The notes below the pieces were generated by a model. That model was not told the DNA's origin. It saw nothing but the letters and a program-made list of their open reading frames with translations, and did not search any database. A stretch of 64,000 nucleotides of DNA from Amborella trichopoda (lineage: Eukaryota > Streptophyta > Magnoliopsida > Amborellales > Amborellaceae). How positions within the stretch are numbered: position 1 is the stretch's first letter; each line of letters opens with the position of its first letter. Position numbers and translations under genes: made by a program. Of this stretch, positions 46,511-57,345 are shown one piece after another. The DNA lies in NCBI RefSeq assembly GCF_000471905.2, contig NW_006500347.1, forward strand, positions 2,777,177 through 2,841,176, in the 5' to 3' direction.

Positions 46511-48115
46511 CACCCTACAAACAATCCCTATTCTTAAACTCTCAAAAACAAATTAGAGATTGGTTTTGTTATTTCACTCCTACGCATGGATAATATATTT
46601 AACGTACTCAACATTTTTAGCAATGGCATTTTGGTTATTAAGAGGGGTGGAATGGATATTTCTATAAAAAACTTGGCATTCTATTAATAGTTAAAAAACA
46701 ATTAAAACTCTACGTGGGTGATGTCACATATTAAAAATTTCTACTTTACTTTTTAACTAATTACTTAAAATACCTCTAAACAAAAAATTACTACATTATA
46801 GGATAATTATATCAAGTGTGCTAGTTTGGAATCCCTCACCAAAATGTTAGTAGCACAGAAGAGGAGAGGGAATATTATATTAGTGGGGTTAAAATATTAT
46901 ATTAAATTAGAATTAAACCTTTTATGGTAGGAAGGCTAGAAAACCAATAAAACAAGTTATTTTATATTTTTCCCTTCACAAACACTTAATTTATTTATTT
47001 ATGTTGGGTAGATGCAAAAACTTAATAGATGATGTACCATAAACAAGCATGGTAGGTTTTCTGCCTAACCTAATCCCAGTGAGGTAATTATTTGGTGGAA
47101 GCAATTGCATTACTGTGAATACCTATTAGAGCCTGCCTTAATCCACTTATTGTTTTCATGGAAGTTTTAAAGGGAACAAATTATAGACTCCCATGGGACT
47201 AGAATGTTATCCTTAATCTTATAGGCAAAAATCTCAAGAAATCTGCAATAAATTTTATTAATCCCTTTTTAATCAATCGCAATCAATAAAAAAGAGTTCC
47301 AATTGTTGTCGACTATAACGCTAAGTGCAGAGAATATAATATTGATGTTAATAAGGTGGAAATCTAGGTATCTAAGAACTCAAAATCATTCTGTATCAGT
47401 TTTTTATTTGTTTGATGAAATTGGCATCGGTAGGCATTTTACCTTGGTAAACAATCCACTCCCACAGTGATTGAAAAGCACCTCTCATTTAGTATTTCTC
47501 GCTTTTTGTGAGGCTTTTTTAGTTAAAAAAAAAAAACTCACATTTATGGAAACACAAAAAGCATTTTGTAGAGAGAGAGTAGATACTGCGAGGAAGAGCC
47601 TTCGTGAGGTTGAGTTTGAGGCTTTTGGGCAAAACCCTAGTTAATATTGTTCCTATTTTGGGTGGTTTCATCAGCATTTTTTATCATAGGCGGATCCATA
47701 GTGATGGAGTCGACAATTGAAGTTGGATTGATGGTTATTTTGTAGTAAGGGAAAGAGGACTTTGGTAGTTCTCTACTTATTATAATTTATCCCTCGTATT
47801 CACCCAATCTTAAAACTTCTTCTATAATAATAAATTTGTATTCTTGTTGGTTGCACATGGATGTAGCGCAACTAGGATGAACCACGTATGTTTGTGTATT
47901 TGATGGTACTTGTGTTTTAGTTTGTAGTGTGTTGTTATATTTTTGAATTTCCTATTTTTACTTCTCTTGATTTCTTTTTATTTATCAAATTTATTACACC
48001 ATTTACGATCTTGGGTGTTTGAGTTTCTTGAAATCATTTTTTCGGTACTAGACAAGTTGGTTTGAAGGTATTGGAGTTATTTGTAGCTCAAGAGAAGTAT
48101 GTAGTAATTTGAAAA
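46511..48115. other. Non-coding stretch before the gag relic
   Basis: No gene recognised. The part from about 47390 to 48060 may be the LTR and leader of the Copia relic that follows: TTTCTCGCTTTTTGTGAGG near 47500 resembles TTTCCCTCTTTGTGTGAGGG near 49350. The match is too weak to set ends. Confidence 0.35.
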
Positions 48116-48866
48116 GATGGTTAATTGTATATTTGTAGAAAAGTTTGATGGAATAAATGATTTTGAACTTTGACAATTAAAATTCATGAGATATTGGTAC
48201 AACTAGCTCTTCGTAAAGTGCTACAAGGAAAAATTCAACAAACCATAAAATATAAAGGGTGATGATTGGGAAGAATTCGATAGGAAGGCACTCAACATGA
48301 TTCGCTTGTGTTTAGCGAATGATATACTATTTAATATAGTAGGAGAAAAGACAGCATCTGATTTATAGGCAAATCAAGAAAGTTGTACCAAATAAAATCC
48401 CTCACATATTGGATTTTCTTAAAAAGAAAATTATATTATTTGAGAATGTCAGATGGTGTGAAAGTATTTGACACTTGAGTCAATTCAACAACATAATTTC
48501 TCAACTCTAAGGTGTCAGGTTAAAGAAGATAAAACGATGACCTTGCTATATTCCTTACCAGAGTCTTTGTTATGATCTTATTGAACTGTTGAGTTGTAAT
48601 AATACATAATCCTTCAAATTGGATTATGTTTGTAGTACGTAGATTGCCAATAAACTTTGAGAGAAGGTATTGATAGATGATGGAATGGGTTCAAGGATGG
48701 ATGTTCTTGTGGCAAGAGGCTGGTCGGATGAAGGGGGTAGTTGATCAAGAAATTCCTCACGTGACCGTTCTTACTTCTTATCAAAGTCGAGGAGGCTTTA
48801 TAACAAAGGTTGGTGGTTTGCGGCAAGCCTCACAACATAAAGAAAAATTGTTGGAAAAGAAAAAAG
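48116..48866 (+). mobile_element. Copia gag relic
   Basis: From ATG 48116 the broken frames read VEKFDGINDFEL, RKVLQGKIQQTIKYKGDDWE and EFDRKALNMIRLCLANDILF, then LRMSDGVKVFDHL-like and a remnant zinc-knuckle end KKNCWKRKK near 48840. This is a copia gag (UBN2) with frameshifts and stops. It is cut at about 48867 by a type A element; no protease, integrase or reverse transcriptase follows. Confidence 0.75.
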
Positions 48867-49030
48867 GTGTGGTTTATATAGAGCCTAGGTTCGAAACAAT
48901 CAATTTAGAGCCTACCTCTAAATAGTATCGAAAAATGTGGTTTCAAAACTAGAAATCTTTGTGAGAGTCTTAAAATATATTTTCATCTTTATTTATAAAG
49001 TTTAACACTTAAAAAATAGGGTAGATATAT
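48867..49030 (-). mobile_element. Type A miniature element, truncated copy
   Basis: Begins TATATAGAGCCTAGGTTCGA and holds TAGTATCGAAAAATGTGGTT, the reverse of the right part of the full type A copy. The rest of the element is missing. Confidence 0.65.
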
Positions 49031-49699
49031 CTTCAATCACCAGTTGTACTTATTGGAGTATAGGAAAGGTTACACCTAAAGAAAGTGACAAGGTGGCATG
49101 GCCTCAAGAACTCAAAGATAAGAGTGTTGAAGAAGGTAAAGTTTATATGAGAAGGATAAACACCAAGTAAGATAAGTAAGGCATGGTCATTGAGGTCATG
49201 TGGTTAGAGAATTTGCGACATTGGTTAATTTCTCAATGATATTTAAGAAAAGAATAACCAAATATGATTGATAAAGTAAAAGTGTGATTTTGCATCAAGT
49301 TTGAGATTATTGGGACGGTGATGTATAATCACTTCTTATTTGATATTTCCCTCTTTGTGTGAGGGTCTTTTGGTAAATAAAAAGTGATCTTTAGGATGTG
49401 TATGCTCATTGGAACCGAAGACAAGTGCAGCTCCAATCCACATGCGAAGTTCTAAGTTTGGTTAGGCAGGATATTTGAGGCATGGGGAGACCATCTCAAG
49501 CAAAATCGTCAAGTGCGGTCCTCCATCCCACCCAAAGTTTTATTTTCGCTTACACTTCCCATCGTAAGACCCTAGCCCTTCCCGAAAAAAATAAAATAAT
49601 AATAATAATAATAATAAACCCATTCTCGCCCTTCCATCACGAAACCCTAGCCCCTCTAAAAAAATAATAATGATCTTGCTATTTTAGAAGAAGCATCCG
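49031..49699. other. Flank with a telo-box-bearing, 5'-UTR-like segment
   Basis: At 49500-49650 a C-rich, UTR-like sequence holds ACCCTAGCCCTTCCC and AAACCCTAGCCCCTC, separated by an (AAT)n tract. Telo boxes of this kind are common near plant transcription starts, but no gene follows. Confidence 0.35.
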
Positions 49700-50090
49700 G
49701 GTTAAGAATGGGTCGGATCGTGTCCAGATCCACAGGGATCTAGATTTGGATATAAAAAGTATACATGGGATCCTGATCCAGACGCAATCAGATCCAAAAT
49801 ACTCAAATCTGGATCTAGATCCAAAAAGTATACGGAATCCAGATCAAATCTGGACCCAATTGGATCCTAAAATTTTATTTTATATGTTGTTTTATATCTA
49901 TAAAATNNNNNNNNNNNNNNNNNNNNATATATGTATATATATAATAATATATAATAGTGTAATAACTGGGTCGGATCTTGATCAGATCCACCTGTACTTG
50001 ATCCAATCCAAATTACTATTTGGATCCAAATTTTGGATCCGGATCGAACCCATCAGATCCATACCTAGACCTGGATGGGGCTCGAAATTT
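49700..50090. mobile_element. Type E-like miniature element with gap
   Basis: GGATCC/AGATCC-rich arms (GGGTCGGATCGTGTCCAGAT at the left; GGATCGAACCCATCAGATCC at the right) around an AT-only core with 20 Ns at 49907-49926. Confidence 0.5.
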
Positions 50091-50937
50091 GGGTTTCGGA
50101 TCCAAACAGGGTAAATTCTCGACCTATCCTAAATCCCCAACCAGGTAAGTTTTCTTCTCACTCTCCTCCCAGAGCGCTCTCCCTTCCCTGTTCTCTCTTA
50201 TCTAACCCATTGGAATTTCTTCCTCTTCCGATCTTTCTATCGTCAAATCCATATCTCTCGACATTCCTCTCCATTTTTCCCTATGCTTCATTGTATTTCT
50301 CATTAGGTAATGGTTTCTGGTGCTCACATGGTTTGTCCCTATGCTTCATAAGCCTAACTCTATCAATATAGTTCATGATATGATTGGTTTATGAGCAATC
50401 TCTACTTATGATAGAGGGTGTCAATCTTCGATGGAGATGGAAAATTGGTACAAATCAAACAAGTGCCCGACAAAAAAATAAATAAATTTTGAATTGGTTA
50501 AGCAGACGCTCAAAATTTTAAAAGTTACAAATATTTGAAAATATAGGTAGACAGTCAAGCACACACAAAAGTACATACTAGGATAATATATAATTCACAT
50601 AAGAGAAAAATGCAATGTTGTTCTTCATATTAAAATTTTGTTTAGTCAAACATGCCCTATATGATCCATTGGATTACGTTTGGGTTTAGATACAAATTAT
50701 GTAATAATTAATTAACACATGGGTTAAAAGAAATTTTTTTGCGAGAAACCTTGCTTTGATACCATAAATAAAAGCATATTCACACTTGCTCATTCTTACT
50801 GGGTTCTCTACGTACAATTATTTTGTTCACCCATATTTGGGAAGAAACCTTCATTGATTTGACAACAATCCGTACAATTACCTTTTACAAAATAAGATAT
50901 TGCAATCACAAGTAAGTCAAAAACAAGATTATAATAA
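50091..50937. other. Stretch with a pyrimidine-rich leader-like segment
   Basis: 50150-50320 is CT-rich and ends in CTCATTAGGTAATGG, reminiscent of a plant 5' UTR and first splice site. No downstream coding exon was recognised, so this may be a captured or orphan gene fragment. Confidence 0.3.
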
Positions 50938-51300
50938 GGAAAAAGTGTTTTTTTTACAAGGTTGCAACTACGGATGCACCTCAAAAATCCATCGAAAAAA
51001 GTAGTTTTAATGTTGAAAACTTTTTAATTGATCATCTCGACATCAAGATAGATGACCACGAAAAATAAAAAGATTTAAAGTCTCAGAAACAGTGCATTTT
51101 ACAACATATTATCTACACCGCTCATTTTCAAGATTTTCAAGATTAGATCTACTTGATTTTAACTATTTTTTAAATTTAAAATTTTATAATTAGATATAAA
51201 AATAGATTTTGAGATAATCCTGATAACATTTTACATCAAAATTATATACGAAGGTGCACATTACCTCTACAGCTACGGATGCATCCATATGCCGAGTGCA
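50938..51300 (+). mobile_element. Type B miniature element, copy 6
   Basis: Starts TACAAGGTTGCAACTACGGA, with GATCATCTCGACATCAAGAT, and ends TACGGATGCATCCATATGCC. It forms a subgroup with 46121-46510. Confidence 0.75.
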
Positions 51301-52333
51301 CCCTTACAATAATCTCTACCGACATTATTGTTAACAAGGAGTGGGCACCCAAAGTTCCCAAAAAAGGCTAAAAATCCCTTAAAATAGGTAATAATTAGGG
51401 AAAATAGAAAAAAAAAGAAGAAGGAAAAAATAGAAAAGCAATACAAATCAAGGATAGAGACTGTTTGCTTAAAATGCGTAATCTGTGTCATGGACAGAGA
51501 GACTATTGTTTGGTTTGTAACTTTTTGTATTGAGGATAGAGAGAGATGAGAGAAATTATTGTTTGCTTGTGTAATACTGGTAGAGAGAGATTACCTTTTG
51601 TTTTATAGTGTTCTTTTTTTTCTTCGCAATTTCAAAAACCACAAAAAAATATAAATTTGGATTTTCAAAATTCAAATTTTCTTAAATTTCAGTTTTTGAA
51701 AACCAAAATCTTTAAGAATTTCAGTTTTTGAAAAGCATAAAATCTTACATATTTTGGTTTCTGAAAAATTCTATCTTTTTTTAAAAAAAATTGTTATGAA
51801 GTTGAAAAATATATGTATAGTACTAGAAACTTTAAGGTATTTTCATAATAATGGTAAATATAACAAATATATATGTAATTTTTCCTAAAAATAATGAAAA
51901 GCTAAGGGGAAAATTTTCAGGGTAGATTAAGCTAGAATAGTATAAAACAAGCAAAAAGGTAATTTCGGGCAAACCTTGGTTTGATAAAAACTTTGCAAAA
52001 TGACATCTTTTCTTTTTTAATTTGACTTTGGACTCAATAAATGATGAAAAATGCACCAAGAAGTAAATTTTAAAAGAGATATGAACTCAAACAATGAAGT
52101 AAATTCCAATGCTCCTACATCCCCTTTATACTGAAAAAGTGTCAGACTCAATGAGTTTTGTGGACAGGTCCAAGTCAACTGAAACGCACCCTTGTCCCAA
52201 TAGAAATTGAGCTTCATGGTAGCAATTGGGTTTTCATTGCTCTGTCTCAAGTTCCATTCCTATATACCCTTGTTAAAAAAAAAAAAAAGATTGATTCATT
52301 TCATATGTAAGTTTATTGACCAACATCAGATGA
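51301..52333. other. AT-rich stretch
   Basis: Runs of TTTTGAAAA-type words (about 51640-51800). No feature supported. Confidence 0.4.
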
Positions 52334-52528
52334 ATTTAGATGCTAAAAAGCATAGAGTTTATTTAGATGCTAAAAAAGCTTGGTTAGTCGTCAATTTAGA
52401 TGTTAAAAAAGCATAGAGTCTACTTAGATGCTAAAAAAGCTTTCAATCCAAATCATCTCGTGGTTAGTGGCCAATTTAGATGCTAAAAAAGCATAGAGGT
52501 TATTTAGATGCTAAAAAAGCTTTCAATC
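52334..52528. repeat. Compound tandem repeat of TTTAGATGCTAAAAAAGC
   Basis: The 18-bp word or a close variant occurs six times in a higher-order pattern (word + CATAGAGTTTA, then word + TTTCAATCCAA). It directly precedes the truncated type A copy at 52530. Confidence 0.85.
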
Positions 52529-52529
52529 C

Positions 52530-52805
52530 AATCGTCTCGACCTCAAGATGTATGCTAAAAAATAGATTGTAAGTCTTGAAAGTAATGTATTATCTAATCG
52601 ATCAACTTTTAAGATTTTTAAGCGTTCATAGATCTGCTTGATCTATACCATTTTAAATATTTAAATTTTATAATTAGAGATAAACATAAACTTTCAGGCC
52701 ATCACAAAGATTTTTTTATTCTAAAACGATATGTTTTGGCACTATTTAAAGGTGACATTACTTTGATTGGTTAGACTCTCGGCCTTATACAAACCATACC
52801 CTTAA
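52530..52805 (+). mobile_element. Type A miniature element, 5'-truncated
   Basis: Core CGTCTCGACCTCAAGATGTA, GATCTGCTTGATCTATACCA, and the right end ACTTTGATTGGTTAGACTCT. The left end is replaced by the 18-bp tandem repeat. Confidence 0.65.
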
Positions 52806-53170
52806 AATAACCCATGTAACTCATCTATTAAAATTGAACAGAAAAGGGAATTCATCCATCATTGGTAACGCTCCTTCCAATATCGATACTACTAATAAAC
52901 CCTTTAATACTGTGGTTTATGAATTTTCAATCGTTCCTTGAGGCCTAAACTTTGTCAGGTGACTCGTTACTAACCCGGCACTCGTGTGATGATCCATAAT
53001 CCTGAAGACTGAAAGATACTTCCTAGTAGGTAACAGATGTCACCTTGGAGTATCATGTATGACCGTATACACCATAATAAACCGTGGTTCAAAAAAGCAT
53101 TTAGACACCCTTACCAAGTGGGGCTCAAGAGTCAAGACTATTCATATAAATCACACATAATATAGGTAAA
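52806..53170. repeat. Dispersed repeat R, copy 1
   Basis: Colinear with 61930-62205: shared words AACCCATG-AACTCA, CTTTAATACTGTGGTTTATG, TGATGATCCATAATCCT, TCACCTTGGAGTATCA and GGTTCAAAAAAGCATT. No coding potential seen. Confidence 0.75.
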
Positions 53171-53324
53171 CAAAATAATAATTTCTCAAACTAATGAGCA
53201 ATATTTGAAAAATGGGAGAGTTTGAGATCAGCCTGCTGGCCTACAGTAAACGTTCAATGGCTTGGATTGAATCTGAGTCTATCAATTGGTCACGATTGTA
53301 TTTTGTATTTAATTTAATTTCTTT

Positions 53325-53560
53325 TTTACAAATCCAAACCACTTGCAATTTGAAACGTATATTCTTAAAAATAGAATAATCTAATAAATATATCAAAAAA
53401 AAATTTCACAAAATATAAATAGATCAAAATACCCCTAAAACTTTAAAAGATATTTTGGTCAATTTATTTATTTTTAATAATTTTTTTAATATTTTTATTA
53501 GGTGCTTCTTGAGAAGAAGAGTAGACGCCCCAAATTTTATGTGATCTAAATTTATATAAA
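53325..53560. mobile_element. Foldback miniature element type D, copy 3
   Basis: Central GATCAAAATACCCCTAAAAC facing AAAGATATTTTGGTCA. It shares ATAATCTAATAAATATAT with 34905-35140. Confidence 0.7.
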
Positions 53561-54289
53561 ATATATTAAATTTTAATTACGAAATGATGTTATGATCATT
53601 AGATCGGCCCATATTCAATCTAAGCTATTGAGCTTACACTATTCTATTGCTCATGAACAGGGGGAATCTTTTCCCTTAAAAAATATCTTATATAATAGAA
53701 GCCATAATAAATATAATTATTGCTACTTTTTTATTAACTAACATATCCCCTCGAAATAAAGGATGGGTTTCTATGACTCAATTGACTCATATGCACAATT
53801 GTGGCCACCCTCTAAAATCATTTTAAAGAAAGATTTTTTATCTAATTGTTTTATAGATTCATCATCCAAGCAGATTGACCATGAATATGAAAAGAAACGT
53901 AAAATTTTAAAATTAAAAATATAAATTTTTTCTGCACCATTCACATGTTGTTTAGAGGGATTAAACTTTACTTCTTTCGGATTAGTACTTTTCTTCTTTA
54001 AGAACATGGTAGGATAGACGTTTGTTAGTGTGTTGGCACTTGAGCCTGTTGACTCATGCAACAATTTTTTATAAATAAATGGAATTGTATATAATGATAT
54101 CATTTATTTTGTATACAAGATAGTCACAATTACCTACAAGTTATTTGGGGAGTGTATACAAGCTAAAATTGCATAGGAAGTGTATCCACTTCCCATTTAC
54201 CTTGTATATACTTCCTATAGAGGGTAGTCATAATTACCTACAAGGTTGTCACAATTACTTGTGATACTCAAACCCAATTTTGAGAAAAA
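53561..54289. other. Non-coding stretch
   Basis: The words GTCACAATTACCTACAAG and TCATAATTACCTACAAG recur at 54122-54262, suggesting an old local duplication. Nothing else is recognised. Confidence 0.4.
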
Positions 54290-54967
54290 AACTACCAAGT
54301 ATACACTTCTTATGCAACTCCTCAACCCAATTTTTTCTCTCATTTTTTACCCCAAAGCATACTTTTTAGCAAATACCCCCCACCAAAAACAAAAAACAAA
54401 AAAAAAGACTAAACTACCCTAATACCGTTACTCACGCATCCCTCTCATCTTTCCCTCGTTTGGTCAAAACTGCGGTCCGACAGTCAAGCGGTCCGGCACT
54501 TTTCGTTTTGGTCAAAACTACGATGCGACAAATTGAATAAGTGGTCTGGCATTGCTATTTCTAGACAAAAGTGTCGTCCGGCAAAACAAACACGCGCTCA
54601 GGCACTTGTATCTAGACAAAAGTGCGGTTCGGCAAATTGAACAAGCTGTCTGGCACAGTTTTCTTGGACACAATGCCACTCGGCAGAGAATGAACGTGAT
54701 CCGGCATGTTTTTTAGTTTAATGAGGTCTGGCAATGGGTTCATGACGGTCTAGCAGCCCATGTGGCTTTTGGTACCGTATGTATGCCCACGTGAATGTCA
54801 TGCCAAAATTAACTTGTTTCGGTAAAAAATGGGTATTTTGGTCCCAAAAAAAAAAAAGATCTTTTTATTCTTGGGGGTATTTGTTAAAAAAGTATATTTT
54901 GGAGAAAAAATTGAGAAAAAAAGTTGAGTTGAGGGTAAGTTGCACAAAAGTGTACTATTGGGGGTTA
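54290..54967. mobile_element. Long-inverted-repeat element carrying a minisatellite
   Basis: The left arm (about 54290-54390) includes GTATACACTTCTTATGCAAC, CTCAACCCAATTTTTTCTC and GCAAATACCCCC. The right arm read in reverse gives AGTACACTTTTGTGCAAC, CTCAACTCAACTTTTTTTCT and AACAAATACCCCC, so the arms are about 100 bp each. The interior is GC-richer and mostly the tandem repeat at 54461-54715. No transposase. Confidence 0.75.
54461..54715. repeat. Minisatellite, about 5 x 51 bp, in the inverted-repeat element
   Basis: Unit pattern: TGGTCAAAACTGCGGTCCGA, about 10 bp, then GCGGTCCGGCACTTTT. Later units have CTAGACAAAAGTGCGGTTCG and GTCTGGCAC. The units diverge mainly at CpG and TpG positions, consistent with methylation-driven decay. 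Confidence 0.8.
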
Positions 54968-55076
54968 TTTATAACTTTCCGTAGAAATTACTAGGTCAAC
55001 AATATATCCCATTTGCCCCGCCCCCGCACACACACAAATACCTCTCTTTCTGGTTTCAGTGTTGTATTTGGCTTAC

Positions 55077-55367
55077 CAAGAGGCCGTATGCGAAGATCTG
55101 GATCCCGTTATTGCCAAGCGAAGCTGCAGCGAGGTCCAAGTTGCCAATGTGCCCGGAAAATATTTGAGTTGCCATCGACAAGATGTAATTCAAAAGGTAA
55201 ACCGCCACCGCCGGTGCCGCTAACTGCCCCAACAACCGCATCTCCACTCGAATCGCAGCTCTTACACGTAGGCACAACCCCAACCTCTCATCACACAGTA
55301 TGCTCTCCAACACTGCCTCCCTCTCCTCCACCAATGGTCGCCGAAGCTCATCGGAAAAATTACTCAT
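55077..55367 (-). pseudogene. Orphan MATE first exon (duplicate of exon 1)
   Basis: ATG at 55367, 97 open codons, then a GTAAGC donor in phase 0 at exactly the position used by exon 1 of the complete gene. The protein starts [18 protein letters not shown], with [18 protein letters not shown] and [12 protein letters not shown] against [12 protein letters not shown] in the other exon. The frame is intact, which suggests recent function or constraint. No second exon ([10 protein letters not shown]...) was found between this donor and 33.4 kb. Either the rest of a tandem MATE duplicate was lost, or this is an alternative first exon splicing over more than 20 kb to exon 2 at 28283. Frame and phase allow both. 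Confidence 0.8.
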
Positions 55368-55929
55368 TGCCGTGAATTTACCGGAATTTTGTGCACTTCA
55401 GTGAGTGCATACTTTGGGTAAGTAGCGGGTATTTACGGGAACAATCACTATGCTTTAGCTTTAAATTTTCGAAATAATATTATCTGCCCTTTTTTGTTTT
55501 TTGTTCCTTTTTGTTTTTTTTTTATCGGTGAACAAGATCTTTTATGTAATTTTAAGAAATGACAAAGTAGCCCTTTCTTTGTGAGATTGGTAGGCATACA
55601 AGTATTATATAGCGACAAAGACGGATCCCTTGTTTGCCTTTCGTGGGAGTGAGCCTCGTGGCTACTTGAAGAGTCTCAGGTTTCTCTGAAGAGATTCAAT
55701 ATCCAATATCTTTACAGGTTTCTTTAAAGAGACTCAATGTCCACTAATCATATAAATATTCAGATTTATCTTTTTATAAACAAATTACAAATGAAACTAA
55801 ATCATACATACCTAAACTATACTCAAACTTACCATAAAATACAAGACACAATATCCTACCCTTCCCATATTTATTGATTACAATATATACTTTCTATATT
55901 AATCGGATATACAATATATACTTTCCTTT
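55368..55929. other. Upstream flank of the orphan MATE exon
   Basis: Any promoter would lie here on the minus strand. A weak GTAAATACCC word near 55430 is the only TATA-like candidate. T-rich at 55490-55530. Confidence 0.3.
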
Positions 55930-56240
55930 CACAGACCTGACCCCCGTCAACTTGGGCCTAAAAAATTAGGGTTTGGGGTGCCCTAAGGGATAGGTCAGGA
56001 TTGGGCAACTATGGTTCGAGGGTAGGGCCAGGTCAAGCCTAGGCCAAGGGCTAACTTGTTTGGCCCACACCTTTTTTTTATTTGTTTTTTGTTTTATTTT
56101 ATTTAACCCAGCCCGGCCGTAATAAAGCTTGGGGGGGTTCTGGGCGAAGGCCTCTTTGACCAAATTTGGACTGGGGTAGGCCTAGGCCGGCCGTATAGAG
56201 ACTTGGGCCAGCCAAGGCTAAGTTAGTTCTTTGTTATCAT
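55930..56240. repeat. GGCC-rich type F sequence
   Basis: Repeated AGGCCTAGGCCGGCC, GGGCCAGGTCAAGCC and AACCCAGCCCGGCC words with a poly-T interior. Ends unclear. Confidence 0.5.
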
Positions 56241-57109
56241 GCATTTAGGGCTTCAAGGAGTTGAGGCCTATAGTTTTGGAAAGGGATTAATTAGTAGAGT
56301 TTGACTTTAGGAGGAAGGTTTTGCACGCCGAAGAAGAGATTCAAGAGAGCTAATGATGAGTTTAGGGAACATTCACTTTCTTCATTAGAGTAAAGGGGAA
56401 AATATAAATTACCTTCTTTGTTTCTCTTGCAAGGAGCACAAACCAGGGTTGAGAAGAAGCTCTTGGCAGATACGAAGACACGTGACATGTACAATTTCGT
56501 TTTCAGCAGGTTGCTATTAACACTAAACAAAACTTACAAGTCTGAGGGTATAAATGGAGGATGATAGGTTTTGATGTAAGAGATATGGGCCATCTTCCTC
56601 TCAAAACTTAATCCAGTCGTTGGATGTCTTCTTCATTATGGTAGGTATTGCAGGTTGGAATGGAGGATAAGTGAGAGGATCATCCATTGACCTCAGTAGA
56701 TGACATGAGGAGTGGGACTCTCTCTCTCTCTCTTTATTTGTTGCAATGTTCTGCACAAAATGGTACATTTTTCAATATAATATTACATCTACATACTTTA
56801 AATAAAATGCATGGCACACATTGCTCCGACAGTATTTTTACTAGGTTGCAACTTTATATAAAAAAAATTTATTTTATTTAGTATTTATTACATGGTGGTC
56901 CTTGTTGACTCACATGGGATTCTACGTGGTTGTGCTAATTAGCTCATGGACGAGTGATGCTTTTGGTTACTAGATTCTCGCCATCTAAGGTTCAACATTC
57001 AACTGCTTCACCTTGTAGCATGATGCTTATATTGCTTTCTTGCTACCCACTTTTATAGTCTTGGCCACTTCTTTTTGTTAAAACTCAAAAGGAATTAAAA
57101 AAAAAAGTG
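56241..57109. other. Non-coding stretch
   Basis: A (CT)n patch at 56717-56734. Nothing coding recognised. Confidence 0.4.
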
Positions 57110-57345
57110 TAAATTCTGAAGACTTGGAAATCTTTAAAATAGATTGTCCAATTAACTTGTTAAAAAATACACTATTTTTAGAATTTGAAAGTTTTTGTTT
57201 TTTGTTTTACATATCCATACATTTCGAGGTGAAGTTGATAATTTGAACCTTTTCCAACATTGGAAACCTCTTTTCTACTAAATTTTTGAGGTGCACTACA
57301 CTGTTATAATATAAGGTCACAACCTTGTACAAACTTTTTCTAAAA
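57110..57345 (-). mobile_element. Type B miniature element, truncated copy 7
   Basis: Contains TTTCGAGGTGAAGTTGATAA, AATTTTTGAGGTGCACTACA and GGTCACAACCTTGTACAAAC at the outer end. The other end is missing. Confidence 0.6.
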
